A stretch of 64,000 nucleotides of DNA. Source: Teratosphaeria epicoccoides (lineage: Eukaryota > Ascomycota > Dothideomycetes > Mycosphaerellales > Teratosphaeriaceae). A model generated the notes under the pieces. The model ran no database searches and was not told where the DNA came from. It saw nothing but the letters and a program-made list of their open reading frames with translations. Made by a program: the position numbers and the translations under genes. This document shows positions 54,959 through 64,000 of this stretch, piece after piece; the stretch's first letter is position 1; each line of letters starts with the position of its first letter. The DNA lies in assembly GCA_021401465.1 (NCBI GenBank), contig JADDMT010000034.1:186001-250000 (forward strand). The letters are read 5' to 3'.

Positions 54959-56200
54959 TCAAACCACCACCCCCTTCTTCTTATTCACCCGCAACCCCCT
55001 CACCACCGCCTCCCCTCTCATCTCCTGCATCTCGACCATCCCCGCCCCCAACGCACTCGAACTCCTCATCCCGCTCGCCCAACTCGCCACCACGCTCCCA
55101 GCCCTCTCCAGCCCTTTCCGGACATCCAGCTCGAAATCATCGAACGCTTTCTGCAAACCGCCCGAGAACACCACGGGGCCTTCTCGCACATCCGCCGCCG
55201 CCCAGGCCTTCGCGGGCGCCGGTGGATGCGAGGATAGAGGGGACGGCGGAGCGCCGGAGGAGCGACGTTTCCGGCGCTTCGCGCTCTCGAGGAGGTCGTC
55301 CATGCTCACGATTTTGGTTGGGGAGGAGGGAGCTTCCGGGACGCCGGTGGTAGTTTCGGGGATGGAGGAGACGGATCCTTGGGCGGCTTTTTCCGGGTCG
55401 TGGGAGGCAGGGGTGTCGATGAGGATGTCGTCGAATGTGGGGTTGGGCTTTTTGTCTGGTGGTGAGACTGGCGTGAGCGCGGCGGGCACGGCAGACGTCG
55501 TCGTGTTCGTTTTCTTTGGGGATGTGGTGGCAGCGACGGGAGTCTGCACGCCGTATCGCTTGCCCCAGCGACATTCCGACGGGTAATCGCAAGCGGCCCA
55601 ACAATTCTTCACAGGCTTCGCGCCCACGCTACCGCTGAACCACCGCGCTTCACGAGGCACAGCAAGAGCCAAATTGTCAGGGAGAATTAAAGTCTCCGAC
55701 ATGGTCAAGCTCGTCAACATGTCCTCGTCCTCATCACTGTCATCCTCGAGCCCCTCGACCAACTTCTCCGCAACCTCCATCTGCTCGACAACATTCCGCC
55801 TCCACGTGCCCCAGGCTTTCCAGCCCTGATAATCAAATTCCGAAGCGCAAGCCTTGTGTCGGATGATTTTCTGCTTGGTGCGGCGACTGCGCTTGATGGT
55901 GGTGGTCCCCGCGCAGAAGAGGTGGCCGTCGTCGAGGCAACGTCGAGTCACGCCGAGCTGGTAGACGCGGTTGCACATGTGGCATTGCCAGAGCCAGTGC
56001 AGGGGGTCTGGTGGCGGTGGGGAGAGGTGGTCGGAGGAGGCTTTGGAGCGGGCGGGAGAGGGGGCGGCAGGGCGCCGGGTGGGTGGCGAATGTGTTTGCT
56101 CAGGAGTGACTGGATATTTGGGCGAGAACGGAGATGGTGGAATAGCCAGGCGCGAGGATTTGAAAGGCGTCGGTGTGATTGTGAGGGAGTTTCGTGGCAT
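54959..56200 (-). CDS. hypothetical protein with Cys/His metal-site-like block
   Basis: 413 residues, one exon. After a Pro/Ser-rich head comes WQCHMCNRVYQLGVTRRCLDDG and HLFCAG. Cys 73, 76, 88, 96 and His 93, with a further Cys at 118 in HKACASEFDYQGW, make a likely zinc site. A helical stretch (WRRNVVEQMEVAEKLVEGLE) and an acidic run follow. A second conserved-looking block is NCWAACDYPSECRWGKRYG. The rest is Ser/Pro/Thr-rich, ending in a Gly/Arg/Val tail. The CxxC arrangement resembles that of uncharacterised fungal proteins; no catalytic function can be assigned. The start is the only sensible ATG, directly after a promoter-like region. Confidence 0.78.
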   Translation of the reverse strand: MPRNSLTITPTPFKSSRLAIPPSPFSPKYPVTPEQTHSPPTRRPAAPSPARSKASSDHLSPPPPDPLHWLWQCHMCNRVYQLGVTRRCLDDGHLFCAGTTTIKRSRRTKQKIIRHKACASEFDYQGWKAWGTWRRNVVEQMEVAEKLVEGLEDDSDEDEDMLTSLTMSETLILPDNLALAVPREARWFSGSVGAKPVKNCWAACDYPSECRWGKRYGVQTPVAATTSPKKTNTTTSAVPAALTPVSPPDKKPNPTFDDILIDTPASHDPEKAAQGSVSSIPETTTGVPEAPSSPTKIVSMDDLLESAKRRKRRSSGAPPSPLSSHPPAPAKAWAAADVREGPVVFSGGLQKAFDDFELDVRKGLERAGSVVASWASGMRSSSALGAGMVEMQEMRGEAVVRGLRVNKKKGVVV

Positions 56201-57355
56201 GGTGTCCTTGCTTGTGGCTGTAGTATGTGTATTACGAGTGACACGTCCTCTATACTGTGCGCTGTGGTGTTGTCTTTGTCCGGCGAAGTCCGGCTTCGGT
56301 CGCTACTGATATTTGACAACGGAAAAGGAACCAGTCCTTGGAATCGTATGTGTGCTCGAGACAGGCTGCCACCGTGAGTAAAGTTAGCAATAAGCAATAC
56401 AGTGGTAGCGACTGTAGCGACAGATCAAAAGGGACGATGTCGAGTATTATGGTGATCAGCCGCTCGACAATTGTTAATCTCAGCATCAAAGAATATCATT
56501 CGCAATGTGCCAAGGGCCGTATTTCCTGCTTTATTCGCTGCCCTGTGCCTCTTTGTCTCGGGACCGTGCTCTGACGTTCTAGTCGGGTCAACGACTACAC
56601 ATCGCTTTGTTGAGACGTCTCGGAGGGTCGTCAGCCTATGTAAGATCATGAGACTCTGTCACCGCCAAACACATGGCAGTATACTGCACAGCTTGTGCTG
56701 CTGTCTGCAGATGTCGTCCAGTCTCCAAAATCTGTAAAGCGCCGAGAGCCTTGACATTAGTATAGCCCAGGACCAAAAACGGGCTCTGCAGATAGAGGAC
56801 CTACTAGTAAAGTCGGAGATCTCGCTGCCCCACAGCTAGTGCTCGCGCGCTCCCGCCAATCGCAAAGCTCGGCAGAAGGCGCTCCTTCCGTTTACGTCGA
56901 AAGTCGCACATTCCTCGAGCTTGGCTGACCATCCGGCTATCATGATCTGGGACCAGTGCAGTTGGAGGCTACCAGACGGAGTCAGTCTTTATCCCCAACG
57001 TAGCAGCCTTTCATAGCGCGACCTGGTGGACGCAGTCGATCTCAGCAGAACACGTGCTTGATTAGATCTACGCCTCGTGGCCCCATTTTCTAGTTGGGTT
57101 CCTCGCACGCGGACACCTGAACTGTCAGCTCGAAATCGCGGTCCACAAGACACCAAAGTTTTTGACCGTCCATTGGCATGTTGACGTTCTGCATGTGGAT
57201 CCCGAGGTGCCGGCACCGTCTGGTATGTATGATATAGTCACACATACTGTACACCTCGCCATTCATGCTGAGCTCCGCTGAGAGGTCTTTTGTCTCCATA
57301 TCCATCCCAAACTCCACGCTATGCGAGATTACATAAATGCCAGCGTGCTCGATGT
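56201..57355. other. gene-poor stretch
   Basis: About 1.15 kb. Apart from the doubtful small frame at 57090-57317 nothing coding is recognised. Confidence 0.4.
57090..57317 (-). CDS. doubtful small ORF with Cys/His pattern
   Basis: 75 codons, Met-rich, on the strand of the uL11m gene and starting 39 bp beyond its stop. From an inner Met the product begins MCDYIIHTRRCRHLG, with Cys-His spacing reminiscent of small fungal proteins that open with MCDY and a CxH motif. No family can be confirmed. It could equally be a chance frame in the 3' region of the uL11m transcript. Confidence 0.25.
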   Translation of the reverse strand: MEFGMDMETKDLSAELSMNGEVYSMCDYIIHTRRCRHLGIHMQNVNMPMDGQKLWCLVDRDFELTVQVSACEEPN

Positions 57356-57947
57356 TTATGGCACCACCTCCACGCCGATACTCGCTGCCTGCGCAATGAC
57401 GCTCTTCACCATCCCTTCTATCGGCACGCCACTCAATCTCGTCTCGCTACTCTTGATCTTTGCGATCTCCCACACATGCTTCAGGCTGACTTTGCCTACT
57501 GATCCCAGACTGCTGTTTCCCACCGCGTCCGCACCTGTGTGGTTGCTCTGCTTGCCCTTCGCGTCTGGCACGGACGATTTGGGACCCGCGACGTTGCCTG
57601 CGCCGCGGAGCTTGTTCTTCTTGGCCTCGACACCGGCTGCGGCGAGAAGAAGTTGCGCGGTGGGTGGAGTGCGGAGTTCGAAAGTGAAGGAGCGATCTGG
57701 GCGGACCGTGACGCGTGCGGGTATGGGCGTGCCGGTAATGTGATTTGCTGTGCGCGCATTGAACTCCTAGCAAGCGACTGTCAGATGATATCCGTGTCAC
57801 AAAGTGCGTGAGGCCGACCTTGCAAAAGTCCATAGACTTGACACCCTTACTACCCAGAGCTGGACCAACGGGCGGCGAAGGAGAAGCCTGCCCAGCTCCC
57901 ACGATGAGCTTCACGATCTGGTCGTTCGCCAGCGCCTTCTTCGCCAT
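57356..57947 (-). CDS. MRPL19: mitochondrial ribosomal protein uL11m
   Basis: Exons 57947-57819 and 57766-57356 join between codons over a 52-bp intron, giving 179 residues. The uL11 start IVKLIVGAGQASPSPPVGPA is followed by LGSKGVKSMDFCK/EFNART across the splice. The RNA-binding C-terminal domain ends with EGMVKSVIAQAASIGVEVV. A ~25-residue insert between the two domains, rich in Gly/Lys/Asn, makes it longer than bacterial L11. The protein sits at the GTPase-associated centre of the mitoribosome. No long presequence is visible upstream, as in yeast. The donor GTCGGC departs from GTRNGT; the branch TCTGAC and acceptor CTAG are normal. Confidence 0.93.
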
Positions 57948-58887
57948 ACTGTCTCTGTGCCTTCCTAGTGCAGCGACGATCACATGCCACCGGCACCTGC
58001 ATGTATGCACATGAGACTCGGATCTTCACACGTGCACCGATCAATCCTCGGGAGTCCGCCGACCACCGACCACGAGCAGGGATGATAGATGCATGAGTCA
58101 GGCAGATCCTCGGCAATCGAACGCCGAGGGCCCGAGACGGTGAGACCACCGCCAACCGGGGCGCTTGGGGCGTGGAGTTCTTGGAGGGAGGGGTCAGGGG
58201 ACGGAGGGTTTCCAGGGAACATGGGCTATCCCTCCTTCCTGCACCCATTGGGCGGTGGCATTGGATGCGTCGGCGACCGACTCGCGTGACGAGCTCACCC
58301 TCGACAATAATGACTATCGGACTATCGTTAACATGCCAATCGCAAGTCTAATCAGCCCGCACACGCTGGGCGCTGCCCGATGCATGATGCGCAGCCAACA
58401 CACAACCACCTGCACCAAACGGGATGCACGAACGGCTGCTTCCCACTGGCACGCTTTCACTCCAACCCCCTGAACCACCCTACCTCTATCTTACCCAGCT
58501 CCGAAGTAACACAGCACTGACGGTCGACCGTCATCATCATCAGAGGAGGGAGCAGCTCCTGTAAAGTAGCCATCTTCTTGCCGTTGTCACCGGCGCTGCC
58601 ATGCCGTTTCCACACGGCGTCTCCCGTACAACCCATCAAAACCACCGCCGACGCCCTCGCACCCCAGCACCCGGCCGGCCGCAGCAACATGTGTGCGCTG
58701 CGGCTCTGCCATCTCAAATCTACTGAGATCCAGGAATAGAGTTGCGACGTATCAGAGTGCAAGTCCGCGGCTCCCACACGCGCTATGGTAAGACCATTGG
58801 CCTTAGCAGACCGGGATCACTGCTGATGGACGCTGTGCCCCTGAGCAGCGTAGAAGCGTAGAAGAAGGTGTCACTGTCCCGCCGAGA
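57948..58887. other. divergent promoter region with 16-bp palindrome
   Basis: 940 bp between the uL11m and DUF6594 start codons. No gene is seen. A perfect palindrome at 58518-58533 is listed separately. Confidence 0.45.
58518..58533. promoter_or_regulatory. 16-bp palindrome with TGACG half-sites
   Basis: TGACGGTCGACCGTCA is a perfect palindrome. Its outer TGACG/CGTCA halves are those of CRE/AP-1-like bZIP sites, spaced by GTCGAC. It lies 354 bp upstream of the DUF6594 gene. Binding is inference. Confidence 0.45.
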
Positions 58888-60990
58888 ATGACTGTCTCGC
58901 ACGCGGTGGACGGCGCAGCAAACATCACGAGAGCGAGCACACTGGCGACGAGACGCCAGAAGAGGAGTGCCAAGGAGCACGCAAGAACGGGCTCATCGGA
59001 CTGGACCGACGAGGACGAATCACCACCGAGAAGGAAGAAGTCGGACAAGCCAACACGATCACGTCGGCGAGAAAGGCAGGCACGTTCTGCCGCCGGTGAT
59101 CGAGTTCGGACGGCAAGTCAAAGTGATCTGGGACGGTATTTTCCGCGCTTGAGTCGTATACTGGAGATCAGCGACAGTCCAGGCAGCTCGCGACCCAGCA
59201 CGCGGAGCGCGGAGACCAAGCGGAGTGGTGCAGAGGACGACAGGAGAAGACATCGGCGTAAAGACGAGTCTCATTCGGTCTACCGTAGGCCAGTTGGACG
59301 TAGGACAAGCGGTGTGCAGAGGCGCAGTGATAGTAGTGCTTTCCAGATCAATCCGTCCCTGCTGTCTGTCCTGACCAGTCTGACGACCACCTCGGACCGG
59401 TCAAGTGGCAGCAATTCGACCATCACCCAGCAGTCCTACAATCGACGAGGCAGTGAGAGCTCCAAGACACCAACTGGCAGGAGACGACCGAAGCCTGAGA
59501 TCAAAGTCACGGCCCCGGACGCGTCACGATCCAGGTCACCAAACGTCTTCGATTACATGGTGCCACCACATCAGGAGCACGACACGCAGTCTATCATGTC
59601 GTCTTCATCATCTCCATCCACATCGTCGCACTACGAACCATCCATTGCCGGCTCAAGCGAAGTATCCGACACGCCATCCTCACGATCAAGCGTCCCATCA
59701 CCGACTTCGACGAGAAAATCGAGCGTGCAAGAGCTAAGACAAAAGTTCGACCCGCAGTATGCCTCCTTTGCTAGTGGAAGCCAGAGCCCAGAGCCCTCCG
59801 CTCGTCTGGCGCATCGCACACCGAGCGTTACTGATGTGCCGGACGAGCATGAGGGTCGTGCTCGGGAACCATCTGAACCCTCCCTGGTTGATCATGACTC
59901 TCGCCATAGGTCGTCCTCCTCCTCACCCTCTCGCTCGTCACAACGCTCTGCGGCGCACGTCAGGAGACAGGAGGAGCGTATGAGACAGCATATGGCGTAC
60001 GCAAACCAAACCCAACATGTTCATTTTGCTGATCCGGCACATGGTCCGCCTCGTTCATCATCAATATCATCCCCTCAGTCCACTCACGCGACACCAGCAG
60101 ATCAGGCGGCATATGCGTATCGGATGGCAATGCAACAGTATCAAATGCCATGTTCGCCGGCAGCCTCGTCATCTATAACATCAATGCCCATGAACGGTAA
60201 TGTCCTTCAGCCCAACCGTCCACCGGTCCCAGATGCTCCAGATCTCAGTCAGCGCACAATAGCTGGATATGAGATGCTGGCTCTCGAGCTCTCCACTGCG
60301 GAGTCACCAGTCAAGCCGGTGTATCGGAAGTTCGAGTACCTCAACCACCGAATTTTGCTTCACCTACAAGACGAGCTGAGTGAGTTGGAAGAACAACTAA
60401 GGACCATTGACGAAGTGATTGCGCAGCTGGACCCGGACTGCAACGAAGGTCAGCGGACTCCTACCTCCAGGCGAGCCGAAGCGCACAGTCACAGCGAGAT
60501 TCATCACCGGCGTACTGCCCTGCTTGGTCGCATTTTTCTGAAGACGGAGCAGTACAACAAGGCTCTGGCTGGATACGCTTCCCTGCTCAGGGATGCTTCG
60601 CCAGCACCTGAACAGCAAATTCGCGATTACAAGACCTGGATGGCGAAGCACGCTCCGCTCCACGAACACGAAACACGTTTCCTGGACCACACGTCCGACT
60701 TGATCCTGCCGGGCCGTCCTGAAGTGAGCAACCTTGAACCAACGTCCAAGCACGCGACGCTGGCTTACCTGCCTGTGGTACTCATGCTGCCGCTTCTCCT
60801 CTTCTCTATCATCCCTTCACTGGCGGGTAGACTGGCTGTCACGGTTCTGATCGCAGTAGGTGCTTTCATGGTCGCCACGACCACTAGGATCAGAGCTCTA
60901 CTGGAGGTGAGGGACTGGGCGGTATGCGGAGCGGGGTATGTGTTGATCATGGCTGCGGTTGCGGGCATGATTCCGCAGCATAAGGTTTGA
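58888..60990 (+). CDS. DUF6594-domain membrane protein with long disordered head
   Basis: 700 residues, single exon. Residues 1-~440 are Ser/Arg/Pro/Thr-rich and low-complexity (many RSSS and SSSPS runs), probably phosphorylated. The folded part starts at about 455 (GYEMLALELSTAES) and contains YRKFEYLNHRILLHLQDELS with the heptad LEEQLRTIDEVIAQ. RRTALLGRIFLKTEQYNKAL follows. Three hydrophobic helices close the protein (YLPVVLMLPLLLFSII, LAVTVLIAVGAFMVA, VCGAGYVLIMAAVAGMI). This layout is that of DUF6594, an expanded fungal family of unknown function whose members look like coiled-coil membrane proteins. A head of this length is unusual for the family. Confidence 0.85.
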   Translation: MTVSHAVDGAANITRASTLATRRQKRSAKEHARTGSSDWTDEDESPPRRKKSDKPTRSRRRERQARSAAGDRVRTASQSDLGRYFPRLSRILEISDSPGSSRPSTRSAETKRSGAEDDRRRHRRKDESHSVYRRPVGRRTSGVQRRSDSSAFQINPSLLSVLTSLTTTSDRSSGSNSTITQQSYNRRGSESSKTPTGRRRPKPEIKVTAPDASRSRSPNVFDYMVPPHQEHDTQSIMSSSSSPSTSSHYEPSIAGSSEVSDTPSSRSSVPSPTSTRKSSVQELRQKFDPQYASFASGSQSPEPSARLAHRTPSVTDVPDEHEGRAREPSEPSLVDHDSRHRSSSSSPSRSSQRSAAHVRRQEERMRQHMAYANQTQHVHFADPAHGPPRSSSISSPQSTHATPADQAAYAYRMAMQQYQMPCSPAASSSITSMPMNGNVLQPNRPPVPDAPDLSQRTIAGYEMLALELSTAESPVKPVYRKFEYLNHRILLHLQDELSELEEQLRTIDEVIAQLDPDCNEGQRTPTSRRAEAHSHSEIHHRRTALLGRIFLKTEQYNKALAGYASLLRDASPAPEQQIRDYKTWMAKHAPLHEHETRFLDHTSDLILPGRPEVSNLEPTSKHATLAYLPVVLMLPLLLFSIIPSLAGRLAVTVLIAVGAFMVATTTRIRALLEVRDWAVCGAGYVLIMAAVAGMIPQHKV

Positions 60991-62326
60991 TGGTTCTCAT
61001 TGGCGTTGGTGAGGGTTTCTTTTACTCAGGTATCGTACAGGACGTGGGCATAATTGATCAATGGCGCTTTGGAGGTGATGGGGCGATATATACTGGATGG
61101 ATGGCAAGATACCCTGAGAACTTTGACTGGCACTTATCACACACGGGCGCTAATAGGCGTGGCAGGGAGTAGTAATGAATAGAACACCTGTTCCGTCACC
61201 TTCCTGTGCCGCACCCTCATACTGACAAACAAGTGCATACCGAACTCCCCCGAGCCGGTAACCAACTACCCTTCCGTGCCCACACAGAAAAATCGCCAAA
61301 TTGCGCTGTTCCTACCGAAAAGCAATTCCTCCTACGCACAAGATGCTCACTCCCTCTCCACACCAGCCTGTTCCGTCCCGCATCCTGAAATCCCTCTACA
61401 CGCCTCCTCCAGACCCCTTTCACCGCCTTCTTCATCGCCCGCCGTGGCGCTTCGCAACGATTACATGCACGCCATCTCCAACGCTGTGATCGCGAGATCC
61501 CACCCGCTTTGTCAGCAATCCTGTCGTTCTCTCGTTCTCCTCGTCATCCTCCTCGCTCCCTCCCCCCGCCAGTCTCACCCTCCTCTCACCATTCCCATGT
61601 CCTTCAAAGCAGCATCATCCCTACTTAACTCGAGCGGATGCCTTCTCGGAGAAATCGACAATGGCCATGGTTACAGCGACCCGGATTCCACGATTGTTTT
61701 TCGTGGGAACTCGCAATCGATACTTTGGTCTCGCGAGTTTTTCGAAGCAGAAATTTCGAGATGATGGAGGAGGAGGAGGTGGTGGAGGAGCAGTACCAAA
61801 GCAAGAGTGCCTGAGTTCAAAGACTTGCGGAGGGTCGCTGGATGGGCTGGGAATGTACGGAACGCAGCAGTGCTTTTTGTCAACTTGAGTGAAGACCCTG
61901 ATGGACTACTGAGTCCTGGGATTGAGTGGGCTGATGCTTCGGGACGCGGAATTTTTTTGGGAAGATCGTTGTAAGTGGAGAGAGACGAATGTGTCCCCCC
62001 CTCCCCCTTCGGAGCTCCGGTTCCGCGCGCAACGTCTCGCGGACGTCCATCCACGCTCTCGTGGAACTTCGTGCCCGCGTGTCAAGCTGCGTGAGTCGAG
62101 TCTGGGCTCTCGTTGGCGTCAGCGTGCGCGGAGAGAGTCACGGACTGGCCGAACGGACTGTGCGGCGGTATATGCTCTGGGCGGCAAGTGGGAGGGAGGG
62201 CGAGGGCCGTCGATGTTTCATGGCGCGGGGACTCGGATCCCGTGCGCATCTGTGCTTTGCATTCAGCGGGCGCTGATCTATCTTTGTGGAATTGCTCGCC
62301 GCGCCACACTTTGGATGCCATGATTG
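60991..62326. other. convergent intergenic, nothing recognised
   Basis: 1.3 kb between two stops. Overlapping frames up to 162 codons have biased composition (C/T- or GGA-rich tracts, e.g. 61761-61795) and no motif. None is called. Confidence 0.45.
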
Positions 62327-63613
62327 CTATTTCACACTCAAGTCCTTCAGCTGCTCGCCCGCCTTCCCAACCGCAACCTCTTCCGCCCCAGGGCCCTCGA
62401 CATGCCCATCGGGTTTTGCCGCGATGCCGTTCGTCGCCGCCTCGCCGCCCTTCGCACCCGGGAATCTCGTGCCGAGATTCTTCTCCTTCTTTTTCTTCTT
62501 TTCCGGTGCTGGAGGCGGCGGGTAAGCCTTCTGCTCGATCTCCTGCCACTCCTTATTCGTCTCGTACTCCTTCCTGATCGGCGCTAGGATTTCCAGCAGC
62601 GCCTCGGTCACGGCAGGCTTGAGAGCTTGCGGTTGCAGAACGTCGTTGCGGAAGTCCTTCTGCATGTCTTCGATTGTGCTGTAGACTAGTGGCTCGCTGT
62701 CTTTTCGGGGGACGACAAACTTGGGTGTGCCGTTGTGCTTGATTGCTGAAGCTGGGAGGAGCACGTATTCGACGAAGGATAGGACGCCGTTACCTTCAAC
62801 GGTTTTGATCGGGCAGTAGGCCTTCTTCAACTTTCTCCTTACGGTTTCGGGGGTGTCGATCAGATCGATTTTGCTGTCTGGGTCTGAACTGCTCATTTTG
62901 CCACCCTCTTGCAGACCTGGGATAAGCGGGTTCATGAGATGGGCTCGCTTCCTGAAGCCCATCTTGGGGAGTTGCTCCACAGCCAGAGTGAAGATCTTTC
63001 GTTGATCAACACCACCGAACTGCGCGTCGACGTCTAGGTATTCCTCATCCAGGGCCTGCATGAGCGGGTAGACGTTGTTGGACAGGGGTGCGGCTTCGAG
63101 CTGCTTGACGACGTCCGAGCCAGCTTTTGCCGCATCGTGTGTCGACGTGAATGTGCTGAGACGGAGGAAGTCGAGGAAGTACCTGGCGCCAGTCTCGCCG
63201 CTGGTCTGGTAGTCGGAGCCGCGGACGAATTTGAGACGAGAGGTATCGACACCAACGGCTTTCAGCGCTTCGGAAATGGCTTTGGTGTAGTAGGCCGATC
63301 GTGCCTGGACGAGCTCGTATGGCGACTTCTGGGCGTCGAGGAAACCATGCACATCTGCAATCAGAATCTTGACCTCGCATCCGGCGGCCAGGAACTCGGC
63401 GATCTTCAGCATGGGCACGAAGTAGCCGCAGTGGGGCTTTCCGGTGGTCGCGGTGCCCCAGTAGACTCGGAGGGGCCGCTCATTCTTGTGCAGGATTTCC
63501 TCGATGATTTCTGGGTTCAGGACTTCTTGCAGGTTCTTCGTGATGAGGGAGAACTTCTCGGTGGCACTGGAGGCCAGCTGGGCTGAAGTGTCGGCGGTCA
63601 TGGTCGAGATCAC
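62327..63613 (-). CDS. TYS1: tyrosyl-tRNA synthetase, cytosolic
   Basis: 428 residues, one exon. The class I HIGH-equivalent is TGKPHCGY (57-64) and the second signature is GGKMSSSDPDSKID (KMSSS at 239-243). The tyrosine pocket is seen in QTSGETGARYFLDFL and in YPLMQALDEEYLDVDAQFGG. The C-terminal part has a Lys-rich stretch (EKKKKKEKN) and a low-complexity Gly/Ala/Glu tail, as in archaeal/eukaryotic-type enzymes. It charges tRNA-Tyr in the cytosol. MISTM offers two starts: 63613 or 63601. In many genes of this class two starts give differently targeted forms, but no presequence is visible here. Confidence 0.96.
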   Translation of the reverse strand: MISTMTADTSAQLASSATEKFSLITKNLQEVLNPEIIEEILHKNERPLRVYWGTATTGKPHCGYFVPMLKIAEFLAAGCEVKILIADVHGFLDAQKSPYELVQARSAYYTKAISEALKAVGVDTSRLKFVRGSDYQTSGETGARYFLDFLRLSTFTSTHDAAKAGSDVVKQLEAAPLSNNVYPLMQALDEEYLDVDAQFGGVDQRKIFTLAVEQLPKMGFRKRAHLMNPLIPGLQEGGKMSSSDPDSKIDLIDTPETVRRKLKKAYCPIKTVEGNGVLSFVEYVLLPASAIKHNGTPKFVVPRKDSEPLVYSTIEDMQKDFRNDVLQPQALKPAVTEALLEILAPIRKEYETNKEWQEIEQKAYPPPPAPEKKKKKEKNLGTRFPGAKGGEAATNGIAAKPDGHVEGPGAEEVAVGKAGEQLKDLSVK

Positions 63614-64000
63614 GATGTGTCTTCTGTCGAAGGATCTTTCTGTTTATGAAGGATCTTTCTGTTTATGAGCGGATGCTGTAGCGTCGAATACCGTCCTGAG
63701 TCATTATTTGCTATGGCTCCACTAAAAGCACGGATCGGGCCGGAGGAAGTTGCCGCAACGGAAGCGCTAGTCGCGGGCGGAAGGAGCGCACGTGGGGGGA
63801 GAGTCGACCAAGTGCCGACTGTACCTGACATCGCTGCTAGATCACCCCGAAGGAGCTTGACACCTGCATGGTGCTCGGTGGCGGAGGCTCGAAAGTCCAT
63901 CGTCACCCCGGAGGCGATTGTGCCTGAGAAGCGGAGTAGATATATACACTGTGTATGGATGGATGCCCGGCGATGACAATCGTCGAGCACCATCGCGATC
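63614..64000. other. TyrRS upstream region, no gene seen
   Basis: Promoter side of TYS1 up to the window edge. Contains the 19-bp tandem duplication listed separately. Frames on both strands look random. Confidence 0.45.
63629..63666. repeat. perfect 19-bp tandem duplication
   Basis: GAAGGATCTTTCTGTTTAT occurs twice head to tail, 16 bp upstream of the TYS1 start codon, i.e. within the expected 5' leader. Perfect identity suggests a recent event, or an assembly artefact. Confidence 0.8.

Noticed and set aside
61276..61764. 162-codon frame in the DUF6594-TyrRS gap
   Set aside because: Low-complexity C-rich coding with no motif; lies between two convergent genes.
1..64000. tRNA genes
   Set aside because: I looked for A- and B-box patterns (GGTTCGAATCC-like) outside genes and saw none that could be folded with confidence; a tRNAscan-SE run would settle this.

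Overview
The window looks like nuclear DNA of a filamentous ascomycete (Pezizomycotina). Genes are dense and lie on both strands. Introns are short (about 49-63 bp), begin GTRNGN, carry CTGAC/CTAAC-type branch sites and end in YAG. Recognisable proteins include eukaryotic Rpt1, CCT4 and cytosolic TyrRS, together with fungal families (Crh-type GH16, DUF6594, HVA1/DUF2945, GT34 Mnn10/Gma12, UAA transporter). A Dothideomycete is my best guess, but that is inference only. No rRNA, tRNA, CRISPR array or intact transposon was recognised.

0.9-7.1 kb: a long intron-free MscS-type channel with an EF-hand, a Lys/Glu-rich HVA1-type protein and a GPI-anchored Crh-type glucan/chitin transglycosylase. 8.4-17.3 kb: an accessory metabolic block of aldo-keto reductase, membrane-anchored GT8 glycosyltransferase, 2OG-Fe(II) dioxygenase, SDR (divergent from the dioxygenase) and a PheA/TfdB-type flavin monooxygenase. 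There is no PKS, NRPS or terpene synthase, so this may be a small catabolic or tailoring cluster. 17.8-23.2 kb: an SMP-domain stress protein, threonine aldolase, a three-exon mini-cupin found only by splicing, and a PI-phospholipase C with an unusually long last intron.

23.2-27.0 kb is gene-poor, but it hides a two-exon 76-aa zinc-ribbon-like protein and a relic of a SUR7/PalI-like membrane protein. 27-34 kb: a 1124-residue disordered protein with an N-terminal CxxC pair, then the divergent pair RPT1 and CCT4, whose shared promoter holds a strong dyad. 36-50 kb: a DUF1295 membrane enzyme, a five-exon nucleotide-sugar transporter, a bHLH transcription factor after a 2.4-kb gene-free stretch, a type-II membrane phosphodiesterase (NPP family) and an MFS drug/polyamine transporter. 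50-64 kb: a small secreted protein, a GT34 mannosyltransferase-like protein with a G-quadruplex motif upstream, a Cys-motif protein, mitochondrial uL11m, a DUF6594 protein and TyrRS.

Exon joins were made by hand. Each was accepted because the reading frame closed exactly and the joined protein matched a family pattern. Nothing was checked against a database or RNA data.
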